Assembly: GCA_031256235.1 (NCBI GenBank)
Contig: JAIRQZ010000017.1
Span: 1 to 45,145 of the forward strand
DNA: 45,145 nt
Direction: 5' to 3'
Origin: Christensenellaceae bacterium
GTDB lineage: Bacteria > Bacillota > Clostridia > Christensenellales > UBA1242
The notes below the pieces were generated by a model. That model worked only from the letters and a program-made list of their open reading frames with translations, had not been told where the DNA came from and made no database searches. The translations under genes were made by a program, and so were the position numbers. The stretch's first letter is position 1, and every line of letters starts with the position of its first letter. Shown piece by piece: positions 8,473 through 17,532 of the stretch.

Positions 8473-10929
8473 ATGGATGGATTAAACGCCGCCCAAGTTC
8501 AAGCCAGCCGACAGGCCAACGGGACAAACAAACTTTCGCGTGGCAAGCGTGTTTCTATCGTGCGCAAGTTTTTTACCAACTTCAACGACCCGATGTTAAA
8601 GATTTTGCTTGTCGCACTTGCCATAAATTGTATTTTTATCTTCCGCTCGGACAGCCTTTTGGAAACCATAGGCATAGCAGCCGCAATCTTGATTGCTGTT
8701 ATAGTGTCGACTTTGTCGGAACAATCAAGTTCAAAGGCCTTTGAAAAGTTGCAACTTGTGGCCTCGCACATAAATGTTCGCGTTACGCGCGAGGGCAAGA
8801 CCATGGAAATCCCAATCGAGGATGTGGTGGTAGGCGACATCGTGCATTTGTTCGTCGGCGACAAAATTCCTGCGGACGGCAAGATTATAAAAGGCCAAAT
8901 CGAGGTAGACCAATCACTTATTAACGGCGAAAGTAAAGAGGTTCAAAAAAAAGCGGTTTCGGGCGACGAGGGCTTTGTGTATTCTGGCACGGTGGTCACA
9001 AGCGGGGAAGCCACAATGCGCGTAACCCATGTCGGCGACCAAACTTTTTACGGCAAAATGGCGGCCGAGTTGCAAATCGAACAACCCAAAAGCCCGCTTA
9101 AGGTCAAACTTGAACACCTTGCAAAACTTATAAGCATCATCGGCTATATCGGTGCGGTAATGGTTGCGGGGGCATACCTTTGTAATGCGCTCTTGCTTAA
9201 TGGCGAGACCTTTTCGCTTCAACACGCAATCCACGCAGGCACCTTAATCGTGTCGGTCATTGTTATGGCGGTACCCGAAGGGCTTCCCATGATGATAACG
9301 GTGGTGCTTGCAAGCAATATGAAACATATGTTGCGCGACAATGTCCTTGTTCGAAAATTAAACGGCATCGAAACCGCGGGCAGTATGAACATTTTGTTTA
9401 CCGACAAGACGGGCACGCTTACCCAAGGCAAATTGGAGGTCGCCCAAGTCATCACCGACGACCCTGTCCTTTTGGCGACGATATTGCGCTTTAACAACAG
9501 TGCCAAAATTATCGAATCGGGCAGGGCGGTCGGGGGAAACTTTACCGACAGAATTTTAATGGAATATTCCCATGGCCAACCCGTGCAAAACGTCGAGGTC
9601 AAAGAGCAAACCCCATTCAACAGCACCGTCAAGTACATGAAGACGGTATTGACGGACGGCAGGACTTTGTTAAAGGGCGCGCCCGAAGTAATTCTTGCGA
9701 TGAGCACGGGGGACCACACGAAAATCAAAGCACAAATTGCCGACCTTACACGCAAGGCTTTTCGATTGATTGCGTGTGCGGTACAACAGAATACTGGGTC
9801 CGGCGTCACGTTGGCGGGCCTTGTGGCAATCCGCGATAATGTGCGCCCCGAAGCAATCATCGCGTGCGACAAAATGCGCTCTGCAGGAATTCAAGTCGTA
9901 ATGATAACGGGCGACGCAAAAGAAACCGCGGTGGCGGTCGCGCGGGAAACCAAAATATTAAAGGATGAACAAGTCTTGACCTCTGCCGAACTTGCCAAAT
10001 TATCCGATGCCGAAGTGCGCAAAATCCTCCCGAACCTTCGTGTTGTGGCACGTGCCTTGCCCTCTGACAAAAGCAGGTTAGTGGGTATTGCTCAATCTTT
10101 GGGCCTTGTCGCAGGCATGACGGGCGACGGAGTCAATGACGCGCCCGCACTAAAGTCCGCGGATGTGGGCTTTTCGATGGGTTCTGGTACCGAGGTCGCA
10201 AAGGAGGCAGGCGACATCGTCATCATGGACGACAATATCGCAAGTGTCGGAAATGCTACAAGTTACGGCCGTACAATTTTCAAATCTATACGCAAGTTTT
10301 TGATATTTAAATTAACAATCAACTTTGTGGCGATGAGCATATCCATCGTTGCACCGTTCCTTGGCGTGGGCATGCCAATCACGGTTTTGCAAATGCTTTG
10401 GATAAATATTGTTATGGATACATTAGCGGGCATTGCCTATGGGGGAGAGCGCCCGCACCCCAGTTACATGTCCGAATCTCCAAAGCGGCGAAACGAGCCC
10501 ATTGTTAACCGATATATGTGGGGGCAAATCTTGTACGCGACGTTGTTTATAAGCGGCCTGTCACTTTGGTTCCTTATGTCGTCATATGTTCAACAGGTTC
10601 TCCGCATTCACGGCGGGCTTTATGCTATGACCGCGTTCTTTGCGTTCTTTATGTTCATTAATATATTCAACAGTTTCAACTCACGGACGCACAGTATCAA
10701 CTTGGTAAGTTCTATGAAGTTGAACAAACCCTTTGTGTTTATAATGAGCATCGTTACGGCCGCCCAAGTATTGTTAATTTTCTTTGGAGGCGACGTTTTT
10801 CGGACTCAACCGCTTTTAATAAAACATTTTATGGTCGCGATAGTTTTGGCCTCGATGATACTGCCGATTGATATGTTGCGAAAACTTTTCCTGCAATGGA
10901 AGTACGGAAAACATTTGTCGAATACATGA
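8473..10929 (+). CDS. Ca2+-transporting-type P-type ATPase
   Basis: DKTGTLT phosphorylation motif, VPEGLPMMITVVLASNMKHML, MTGDGVNDAPALK. Start moved from 8443 to ATG 8473. Confidence 0.95.
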   Translation: MDGLNAAQVQASRQANGTNKLSRGKRVSIVRKFFTNFNDPMLKILLVALAINCIFIFRSDSLLETIGIAAAILIAVIVSTLSEQSSSKAFEKLQLVASHINVRVTREGKTMEIPIEDVVVGDIVHLFVGDKIPADGKIIKGQIEVDQSLINGESKEVQKKAVSGDEGFVYSGTVVTSGEATMRVTHVGDQTFYGKMAAELQIEQPKSPLKVKLEHLAKLISIIGYIGAVMVAGAYLCNALLLNGETFSLQHAIHAGTLIVSVIVMAVPEGLPMMITVVLASNMKHMLRDNVLVRKLNGIETAGSMNILFTDKTGTLTQGKLEVAQVITDDPVLLATILRFNNSAKIIESGRAVGGNFTDRILMEYSHGQPVQNVEVKEQTPFNSTVKYMKTVLTDGRTLLKGAPEVILAMSTGDHTKIKAQIADLTRKAFRLIACAVQQNTGSGVTLAGLVAIRDNVRPEAIIACDKMRSAGIQVVMITGDAKETAVAVARETKILKDEQVLTSAELAKLSDAEVRKILPNLRVVARALPSDKSRLVGIAQSLGLVAGMTGDGVNDAPALKSADVGFSMGSGTEVAKEAGDIVIMDDNIASVGNATSYGRTIFKSIRKFLIFKLTINFVAMSISIVAPFLGVGMPITVLQMLWINIVMDTLAGIAYGGERPHPSYMSESPKRRNEPIVNRYMWGQILYATLFISGLSLWFLMSSYVQQVLRIHGGLYAMTAFFAFFMFINIFNSFNSRTHSINLVSSMKLNKPFVFIMSIVTAAQVLLIFFGGDVFRTQPLLIKHFMVAIVLASMILPIDMLRKLFLQWKYGKHLSNT

Positions 10930-10964
10930 ATATATGGTAAACTGAACGCAGAGGGGTGCGCGTA

Positions 10965-11440
10965 TTGCTTCCGAAGAACTATCCGAAATTTATTTTATTT
11001 TCTTTTGTTGTCGCCGCTAACATTGGCCTTCTTTTTTCGCGTGGAAAAAAGCAATTAAAAAGAACAAGGCCGAATCTGGGGAAGACCTTAAGGTCCGAAG
11101 CAAAAAGTTAAAGAGGTATTGGTACCTGGTTTTACCAGTTTGCATCGCGTTGTTCAGTTTTGGCTATGGCTTGGTTTTGCAAAATATTGGCGGGGAACAC
11201 TATTTTTGGGGCGCGCTTTCGTCGGGAGTGACTTTTGTCGCGACATTATTGCAATGGTTGCAATACCGCGAGCAATGGTTCGGGTGGATATTTGTTTATA
11301 TCGTGTCAATCGTCTTGTGGGCTGTTGCAGGGAATGTACTTATGGTTGTTATGTCGGCGGGTTGTCTTATCTTTTCGTTCACGGGCATGTTTTCATGGTG
11401 GAAAAACTCCAGTGCGAAGGATGCAAGATTAATTTCATAA
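10965..11440 (+). pseudogene. pnuC: Nicotinamide riboside transporter PnuC-like, N-terminally truncated and frameshifted
   Basis: Restoring one base in T6 (11032-11037) gives ...IGLLFFAWKKAIKKNKAESGEDLKVRSKKLKRYWYLVLPVCIALFSFGYGLVLQNIGGEHYFWGALSSGVTFVATLLQWLQYREQWFGWIFVYIVSIVLW..., matching the PnuC C-terminal pattern (vRkL...W, lQ..ryrEqW..Wi..ni..i.lW). Confidence 0.65.
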
Positions 11441-11442
11441 AA

Positions 11443-11655
11443 TTATTGTGCTTTTTTCTTTGCTTCTTTTTTATCGGCCTTGGTTTCGATGACCTGTTTG
11501 CCGTTGTAATAGCCACAGTTCAAACAAACCTTGTGTGGTTGCTTTACAGCATGGCAATGAGGGCACTCGTGATGAGCGTCCGTGTGGGCCATAAAGTTGT
11601 GCGCACTGCGTGTGCGCTTGCGTGCTTTTGATGTTTTGTGTTTTGGTACTGCCAC
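11443..11655 (-). CDS. rpmF: 50S ribosomal protein L32
   Basis: (V/M)AVPKHKTSKARKRTRSAHNF, CPHC...CLNCGYYNGKQVI zinc motif; GTG start at 11655 with GGAGG upstream. Confidence 0.96.
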   Translation of the reverse strand: MAVPKHKTSKARKRTRSAHNFMAHTDAHHECPHCHAVKQPHKVCLNCGYYNGKQVIETKADKKEAKKKAQ

Positions 11656-11675
11656 GAGAAAAACCTCCGTATATG

Positions 11676-11704
11676 TAGACAGCATACATGTTTTCAATTA
11701 TCAT
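11676..11704 (+). promoter_or_regulatory. Predicted plsX promoter TAGACA-17-TATCAT-6 nt-ATG
   Basis: TAGACA 11676-11681, TATCAT 11699-11704, ATG 11711; overlaps the divergent rpmF promoter. Confidence 0.5.
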
Positions 11705-11709
11705 GTCAA
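11681..11709 (-). promoter_or_regulatory. Predicted rpmF promoter TTGACA-17-TATGCT
   Basis: TTGACA at 11704-11709, TATGCT at 11681-11686 (minus strand), followed by a 25-nt interval containing GGAGG. Confidence 0.6.
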
Positions 11710-11710
11710 T

Positions 11711-12754
11711 ATGAATAAGAAAGTAATTTTGGATGTTTTAGGCGGAGACCACGGGGCGGCCAGCACTTTGCCCGCCGCGGTAATGGCGTTGAAGCAAGAC
11801 AAAGGCTTGAATTTGGTCCTTGTCGGCGACAAAGATGTTATCTCGGCCCACAAAGAATTGGCGCCAGTAATCGACCGCTGTGAAATAATACATACAACCA
11901 CGAACATCGGAATGAACGAGCACCCAGTCGAAGCAATCCGTACAAAGAAGGACTCGTCGATATGCCTTGGTATGGACGCATTGCGCACCCGCGAAGATTG
12001 CACGGCTTTTGTATCCGCGGGAAGCACTGGCGCGGTTTTGACGGGTGGCTTTATGAAGGTCGGCCGTATCCCTGGCGTTTCGCGACCTGCGCTTTGTACA
12101 AAGTTAATGACCTATGACAAGCGCGGGGTGCTTGTCCTTGACCTTGGCGCCAACATGGATTGCAAGCCCGAAAACTTGGTGCACTTTGCAATAATGGCCG
12201 ATGCCTATTGGCGTGCGAACCCGCCACTTATGAACTTTGACCGATACAAAAATGTTAAACCTGTCCCGCGTGTTGCCTTGCTTTCCGTTGGCACGGAGGA
12301 CGAAAAAGGCAACGAATTAACACTTGTCGCTTTTGCCGAATTAAAGAAGTTGCACGACGCGGGAAAACTTAACTTTGTGGGCAACATGGAGGCGCGCGAC
12401 ACGTTCAGTGGCAAATACGACATCGTGGTTGCCGACGGGTTCGCGGGCAATGTACTTTTAAAAACGTTAGAGGGCACGGGTAAACTTTTTTCGCATGAAT
12501 TAAAAAAGGCAATTTCGGGGCCTTTCGTGTTGCTTGGAAAGTTGATACTTGCGGTTCGATTATTGAAGATGAAAAAGAATTTAAGCGAAGATGCTACGGG
12601 TGGGGCAATCCTTTTGGGTTGCAAAAAGCCAGTAATAAAGGCTCACGGCAACAGTGGCGCAAGGGCGCTTTGCAATGCGATATTGCTCGGGCGTCGCGCT
12701 GGAGACATGAACCTTTACGGGGAAATCGAAAAAGCAATAGGGTCGTTAACGTAA
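11711..12754 (+). CDS. plsX: Phosphate acyltransferase PlsX
   Basis: MNKKVILDVLGGDHGAASTLPAAVMAL, SAGSTGAVLTGG, DGFAGNVLLKTLEG, HGNSGARAL. Confidence 0.96.
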   Translation: MNKKVILDVLGGDHGAASTLPAAVMALKQDKGLNLVLVGDKDVISAHKELAPVIDRCEIIHTTTNIGMNEHPVEAIRTKKDSSICLGMDALRTREDCTAFVSAGSTGAVLTGGFMKVGRIPGVSRPALCTKLMTYDKRGVLVLDLGANMDCKPENLVHFAIMADAYWRANPPLMNFDRYKNVKPVPRVALLSVGTEDEKGNELTLVAFAELKKLHDAGKLNFVGNMEARDTFSGKYDIVVADGFAGNVLLKTLEGTGKLFSHELKKAISGPFVLLGKLILAVRLLKMKKNLSEDATGGAILLGCKKPVIKAHGNSGARALCNAILLGRRAGDMNLYGEIEKAIGSLT

Positions 12755-13264
12755 AAATTTCGAAACCTGTTTATAAATTGCATCAGGCGTGTCGTTCGTG
12801 TTAATAAGAATTAGCCTGTCGCCAAGTGCACTTTGCAATTTTGGAAAGTTATCTGTAAACCATTTGCTACGACTTTTAAGGAAGTGTTCAATTTCTTCGC
12901 CACGGGCACGCGAGATGACTCTTTGTATCGCGACTTCATCGTCGATTTCAAGGTAAAATGCAAAATCTAAATTATGATGCTTTTCAAATGCATTCAAAAA
13001 ACTGGCGTTGACAAGGTTGTCTATGATGAAGTTTTCAGAAGTGCTGTTTTCCAGTTTAAGTTCCAAGGCCTTTGTCGTCATACTCACCGGTATGGGGTTT
13101 CCTACCTTCATGGCGGCTTGGACAGTTTCCCAGCCTTCGCATTTTGCGACTATGTAATCACGCAAGATGTCGCTGCTGATAATTTCGAAATCGAATTCTT
13201 GTGCCAATCTTTTTGCAAGTGTGCTTTTGCCACTGCCTGTCTTGCCGATTAATGCGATATTCAC
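12746..13264 (-). CDS. Small P-loop NTPase / adenylate kinase-like nucleoside kinase
   Basis: MNIALIGKTGSGKSTLAKRLAQEF Walker A; GTG start; 172 aa. Confidence 0.7.
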   Translation of the reverse strand: MNIALIGKTGSGKSTLAKRLAQEFDFEIISSDILRDYIVAKCEGWETVQAAMKVGNPIPVSMTTKALELKLENSTSENFIIDNLVNASFLNAFEKHHNLDFAFYLEIDDEVAIQRVISRARGEEIEHFLKSRSKWFTDNFPKLQSALGDRLILINTNDTPDAIYKQVSKFLR

Positions 13265-13283
13265 TTGAACAGTGTAACAAAAC

Positions 13284-15083
13284 TTACATCAGGCTTGCAA
13301 GGGCATTCCAAGTAAGCGGGCCGACAACACCGTCGACGGTAAGTCCGCGGTAAAGTTGGAAAGTGCGTACCGCATTTAATGTCGCGGGGCCAAAAATTCC
13401 GTCGGGGGCAAGTAGTGGAATCGCGTTGTATGTGACGCGCGCGTTGTTAAGCATTGTTTGTAAAGTTCGGACATTATCGCCACGAGAGCCCTCGCGCAAA
13501 GGTGTGCCTGGGTACGGAAGATGAGGTGCGGGGGGCGGAGCAGGCGGTGTTACGGGCGGAGTAATCGGTGGCACGGGTATCGTCGGTGGTTGTTGGTCGA
13601 TTATCGCGCGCGCCACTTCGTACAATCTACGCCACGTGTTTGGGCCGACTATGCCGTCCGCCGTAAGTCCGAATCTGCGTTGAAAGGCTTGAACCGCGGA
13701 AGTGGTGCTTGCCCCGAAACTGCCGTCTTGGATAACCGACGGGACTTCGGGATAAAATTGTGATATGTAATTTAAAAGGAATTGGGCGTGGATGACGTCG
13801 GCACCTCTTGCGCCTTGGCGAATTGTTGTGGTTGGCGGAGTAGGCGACAAGCCGATGCGTTCGCCCTCGCCTCCAAGTTCGGACAATCCTGTGACTGCGC
13901 CGAAGACTTGAGATATTTTGTTCCATGTGCTTCGGCCGACGATGCCGTCTTGGACAAGGTTAAAGGTTCGCTGGAAAACCCTGACTGCGTTGGCGGTGTC
14001 TGCGCCGAATACGCCGTTCGGGTTGGCAATAACAGGAATCGCGGGATAATTGACGCGGATTCGGTTAAGTTGGTTTTGCATTCTTCGGACCGAATCGCCA
14101 GTACTTCCCAATGTAAGCGAAGTCCCGGGGAAGGATTCGATGATTCCTCCACCTGGAGCAGTGGCAAGTTCCAAATCATTGGGGTAATAGTTACGCAAGA
14201 TTTGCAAAGGCGTGAACCCGCGATTGGCGAGTGTGACCGTGCCCCATTGCGAAAGGCCTTTACATGTGACAGTGGTGCCATTGCAATACTCGGTGAAATA
14301 CGGGTTAGCAAAGCCTGTGCGACGGGCATAGACATTGAAAATTCCGTCTACGATTTGGCTTATGTTGGCAAAGATTTCGCGGTTATTGACAAAGGCCTGG
14401 TCCGTCGCGGTGCTGTTGGTGATATCAAAGTTAAATCCGCGCGAACGGTACCATTCCGTATAAATTCGGTTAAGTGCGAATGTCACGATTGCGTGAATGT
14501 TCGCGATAAGTGCGTTGTTGGGCCATGTTGGATAAATTTCGCTTGATGCTACGTTTTTTATATAGTCCGCAAATCGTACTCGGACATTCGGTGCGGAGGC
14601 ATTCCCTGGTGTGCCAAGGTGCACGGTTATGTAATCGGGGATTGCTACGCGTGGAAGTATTCGGCTTGCGGGTTGGTCGGGTGGGCCTTCTTGTAATTGC
14701 GGGCCTGTTGGTTCATCGGCTGTCGGAGGCGGAATAACTATTGTTTGCTCGCCGTCTTCGCCTGCGGGCAAGGGTTCCATGTTTACATTTAATACGCTTT
14801 CAATCCCGTCAAAGATTTCGACGTCAATATATGTGATTGTGGTAAACCCAGGCTTTGCAATCCACACATCATATAATCCATACGGATGCGTGCCTGGTGC
14901 GGGTGCCATAGTTAATTCGCGGGATGGGGCGGAAAGCGTGTAAACCTCCGATTCGCCGTTTTCATTTGTTACGCCTTGGAACAAGACATTGCCTGCTTTG
15001 TCCTTGATTGCATAGGCTACGCTCGCAACAGGCTCGGCGCCTTGTCCCATAGTTGTTAAAATTTTTAAAGTTCCATTTGCCAT
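13284..15083 (-). CDS. SleC-like spore cortex-lytic protein: SpoIID/LytB-like domain plus three peptidoglycan-binding (PG_binding_1) domains
   Basis: VRFADYIKNVASSEIYPTWPNNALIANIHAIVTFALNR ... GLSQWGTVTLANRGFTPLQILRNYYP; three repeats ending FQ..F.L..DGIVG..TW..I. Confidence 0.8.
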   Translation of the reverse strand: MANGTLKILTTMGQGAEPVASVAYAIKDKAGNVLFQGVTNENGESEVYTLSAPSRELTMAPAPGTHPYGLYDVWIAKPGFTTITYIDVEIFDGIESVLNVNMEPLPAGEDGEQTIVIPPPTADEPTGPQLQEGPPDQPASRILPRVAIPDYITVHLGTPGNASAPNVRVRFADYIKNVASSEIYPTWPNNALIANIHAIVTFALNRIYTEWYRSRGFNFDITNSTATDQAFVNNREIFANISQIVDGIFNVYARRTGFANPYFTEYCNGTTVTCKGLSQWGTVTLANRGFTPLQILRNYYPNDLELATAPGGGIIESFPGTSLTLGSTGDSVRRMQNQLNRIRVNYPAIPVIANPNGVFGADTANAVRVFQRTFNLVQDGIVGRSTWNKISQVFGAVTGLSELGGEGERIGLSPTPPTTTIRQGARGADVIHAQFLLNYISQFYPEVPSVIQDGSFGASTTSAVQAFQRRFGLTADGIVGPNTWRRLYEVARAIIDQQPPTIPVPPITPPVTPPAPPPAPHLPYPGTPLREGSRGDNVRTLQTMLNNARVTYNAIPLLAPDGIFGPATLNAVRTFQLYRGLTVDGVVGPLTWNALASLM

Positions 15084-15183
15084 ATTTTAAAGATATGGGC
15101 TTTGTGGCAAAACTGTGACGGACGCCGTAGATTATATCTATAGAGCGACAGAAAGTCGCGATATGTCAAACAGGAGGTTTGTC

Positions 15184-16230
15184 ATGGCAACAGTAACATT
15201 AGACGCCGGACACGGCGGTTACGACCCAGGCGCGGTCAACGGTACAAGATTAGAAAAAAACGACAACTTAAGAATGGCGCTTGCGGTCGGTACATATTTA
15301 AGACAATGCGGTGTAAACGTGGTTTACACAAGAAGCACGGATGTTTTTATACCGCTTGCGGAACGCGCGAATATAAGCAATCGGGCGAACTCGGACTTAT
15401 TTGTTTCGTTCCATCGGAATTCAAATGCCAACCCTCAAGCAAATGGGGTAGAGAATTGGATTTATACAAGTGCTTCGCCCAAAGCATTGGCTGCGGCGGA
15501 TTTGGTATTAAGTCGCCTTGTCAATCAAGGGGTGCAAAGCAACAGGGGAATCCAGCGCGGGACGTTTTATGTATTGAAGTATACAAACGCGCCCGCAATG
15601 TTAATAGAATTGGGCTTTATAAGTAACGCCGAGGACAACAGATTATTTGATACGCGGTTTGATGCATATGCGCGGGCGATTGCAAGCGGGATTTTATCAA
15701 GTCTTGGAGTGAATTGTCAGCCAGGCGGGACTGTGACTCCGCCACCCGTTGTGCCTCCAGTAGTTCCACCACCGACTCCGCCCACACCCCCGACGGTAAC
15801 TCCTCCGATTGTTCCACCACCGCCCGCGGGTGATTATACGGCGACGATTCGATACATACAGAATGCTCTTAATACAAGATATGGTCAAAACTTGGCCGTG
15901 GATGGGGTTTGGGGGCCACTTTCGTACAGGGCGCTTTTGCGGGCGTATCAACTTGAGTTGAATCGGTCGTATGGCGCTGGCTTGACGGTTGATGGGGCCT
16001 GGGGCCCACGGACAAGGGTGGCGACACGGACTTTAAGGCAGGGCGACCGAGGCAATTTGGTATGGCTTTTACAGGCTGCTCTTTATGTAAATGGATTCCC
16101 TGCGGCGCCTGACGGAGCATTTGGGCCGATGACAGATATACACGTAAGGAACTTTCAACGCGCGAACGGGCTTGCCGTGGACGGCGTTGTCGGGCCAAAC
16201 ACGTGGGAAAGATTGTTCGCAAGAACATAA
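15184..16230 (+). CDS. N-acetylmuramoyl-L-alanine amidase (Amidase_3) with Pro-rich linker and PG-binding domains
   Basis: TLDAGHGGYDPGAVNG, SFHRNSNANPQANGVENWIY, MLIELGFISNAEDN; AGGAGG SD before ATG 15184; PPPVVPPVVPPPTPP linker; VDGVVGPNTWERLF. Confidence 0.92.
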   Translation: MATVTLDAGHGGYDPGAVNGTRLEKNDNLRMALAVGTYLRQCGVNVVYTRSTDVFIPLAERANISNRANSDLFVSFHRNSNANPQANGVENWIYTSASPKALAAADLVLSRLVNQGVQSNRGIQRGTFYVLKYTNAPAMLIELGFISNAEDNRLFDTRFDAYARAIASGILSSLGVNCQPGGTVTPPPVVPPVVPPPTPPTPPTVTPPIVPPPPAGDYTATIRYIQNALNTRYGQNLAVDGVWGPLSYRALLRAYQLELNRSYGAGLTVDGAWGPRTRVATRTLRQGDRGNLVWLLQAALYVNGFPAAPDGAFGPMTDIHVRNFQRANGLAVDGVVGPNTWERLFART

Positions 16231-16237
16231 AAAACGT

Positions 16238-16266
16238 TTGGATATTTTGCGTATTAGTGCTTTAAT
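16238..16266 (+). promoter_or_regulatory. Predicted promoter TTGGAT-17-TTTAAT-6 nt-ATG (16273)
   Basis: Sequence match and spacing directly upstream of ATG 16273. Confidence 0.5.
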
Positions 16267-16272
16267 TTTTAC

Positions 16273-16896
16273 ATGGGTAAAATTCCGTATGTTACAAGTG
16301 GCGAACTTTTCGTTCGCGCAGATTACAAACATGCAGAAGAAATTTTGGCGGAGTACAACGACTTTTACATTTTCAACATGGCCCAGTACAATACCTTGTA
16401 TCACAAGATTGACGAGCATGTCGAAAACGAGGATGAAATCGAGGCCGAGGTACGAAAACGTCTTGAACTTGCCGACCGCGCCGCCAAACAGGCGACCGAG
16501 CATTTCGCGGGATTGTTTGGAAGCAAGGACTTTGGCGAAAGCGCAATGATTGGTTTGCGCATATCGTGGTATGACCTGCAAAAAATCTTGTTGGCGGAAT
16601 TTAAGCACAAGACCTTGGTCCAAGACAGTGCGATGAACGGGATTGCGCCCCATTTGCGGAATGTCGCAAGCATAATGTTGTTTGCCGAGCGCATCATTGC
16701 CGACCTTGACCAACTGGATGGCACATTTGAACAAATTGCGGTATTAAAAGAGGGCTTCAAGATGCTTTTGGAACGCAATGAAAAAGAGAAACTTGCCATT
16801 CCCGAATACCACAAGGCAAAGACGGCCTTTGCGCGATTCAAGAAGCCAGAACAATACATCGAGTTTTGCGAAAAATTATTTTTCGGTAAACTATAG
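16273..16896 (+). CDS. Hypothetical protein, helical, 207 aa
   Basis: Intact ORF with predicted promoter; no family recognised. Confidence 0.8.
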   Translation: MGKIPYVTSGELFVRADYKHAEEILAEYNDFYIFNMAQYNTLYHKIDEHVENEDEIEAEVRKRLELADRAAKQATEHFAGLFGSKDFGESAMIGLRISWYDLQKILLAEFKHKTLVQDSAMNGIAPHLRNVASIMLFAERIIADLDQLDGTFEQIAVLKEGFKMLLERNEKEKLAIPEYHKAKTAFARFKKPEQYIEFCEKLFFGKL

Positions 16897-16926
16897 TCAA
16901 GACTTACAAAAGAGGAGGAAATTAAA

Positions 16927-17502
16927 ATGAAAGTCTGTGTTTGTGGAGGTACCAATCCTGCGACCAATCCAAAGTGGTTGGGATTCGCGTCGGAACTTGG
17001 TGACTTGCTTTGCAAAAATGATTTTGAAATGGTTTGGGGAGGCAATGCCTTTGGGGTTTTGTCGAACATTCATCAACAGTATATCGACCAACAAAAGGAA
17101 AACACACTGTTTTTGCCGGAGGCATACAAAGAAGACCTTAACGTGATGAAGACTGACAAGGTGGAAATGACCAAGTTGGTTGTCGAGAGAACGCACGCGA
17201 TGTTAAAGTCTACAAATGTTGTGATTATTGTCCCAGGTGGCATAGGCACGATTTACGAGTTTTGGACTGCCGTCGAGGGTTTGCGCGCGGGCGAGTACGA
17301 TTTGGACATCATAATGTTGAATTACAAGGGCTTTTACAAAAATCAACTCGAGCATTTCAAATTCATCAACGAAAACGGATTTACAAAGACTGGTAAGGGT
17401 GGGGCACCGTACAAAATAAAACCAGAAGACCTGTTCACCGTCGTCGACACACCAGAAAAGGCCATCGAAGAATTAAAGAAAATCAGAAAAAAGCGCGGTT
17501 AA
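16927..17502 (+). CDS. LOG-family protein (cytokinin riboside 5'-monophosphate phosphoribohydrolase-like)
   Basis: VVERTHAMLKSTNVVIIVPGGIGTIYEFWTA (PGGxGTxxE); SD gaggagg. Confidence 0.85.
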   Translation: MKVCVCGGTNPATNPKWLGFASELGDLLCKNDFEMVWGGNAFGVLSNIHQQYIDQQKENTLFLPEAYKEDLNVMKTDKVEMTKLVVERTHAMLKSTNVVIIVPGGIGTIYEFWTAVEGLRAGEYDLDIIMLNYKGFYKNQLEHFKFINENGFTKTGKGGAPYKIKPEDLFTVVDTPEKAIEELKKIRKKRG

Positions 17503-17513
17503 GCGCTTTTTTT
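17487..17513. terminator. Rho-independent terminator overlapping the LOG-family stop codon
   Basis: AAAAAAGCGC-ggttaa-GCGCTTTTTTT. Confidence 0.85.
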
Positions 17514-17532
17514 GAATGTGCTTTTCTTATCA

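Noticed and set aside
8443-8473. TTGCAA (8443-8448) as a shared bidirectional -35 for the P-type ATPase
   Set aside because: On the plus strand no good -10 lies 16-18 nt downstream (best is TATCAA with only 12-nt spacing), so the P-ATPase promoter remains unassigned.
13284-14000. Repeated ATGCCGTC...GTTCGG-like segments considered as a DNA repeat element
   Set aside because: Explained by tandem PG_binding_1 protein domains with shared DGIVGP.TW motifs.
14135-14546. Antisense ORFs across the SleC-like gene (13782..14546 and similar)
   Set aside because: They mirror repeated PG-binding domain DNA and have no recognisable domain.
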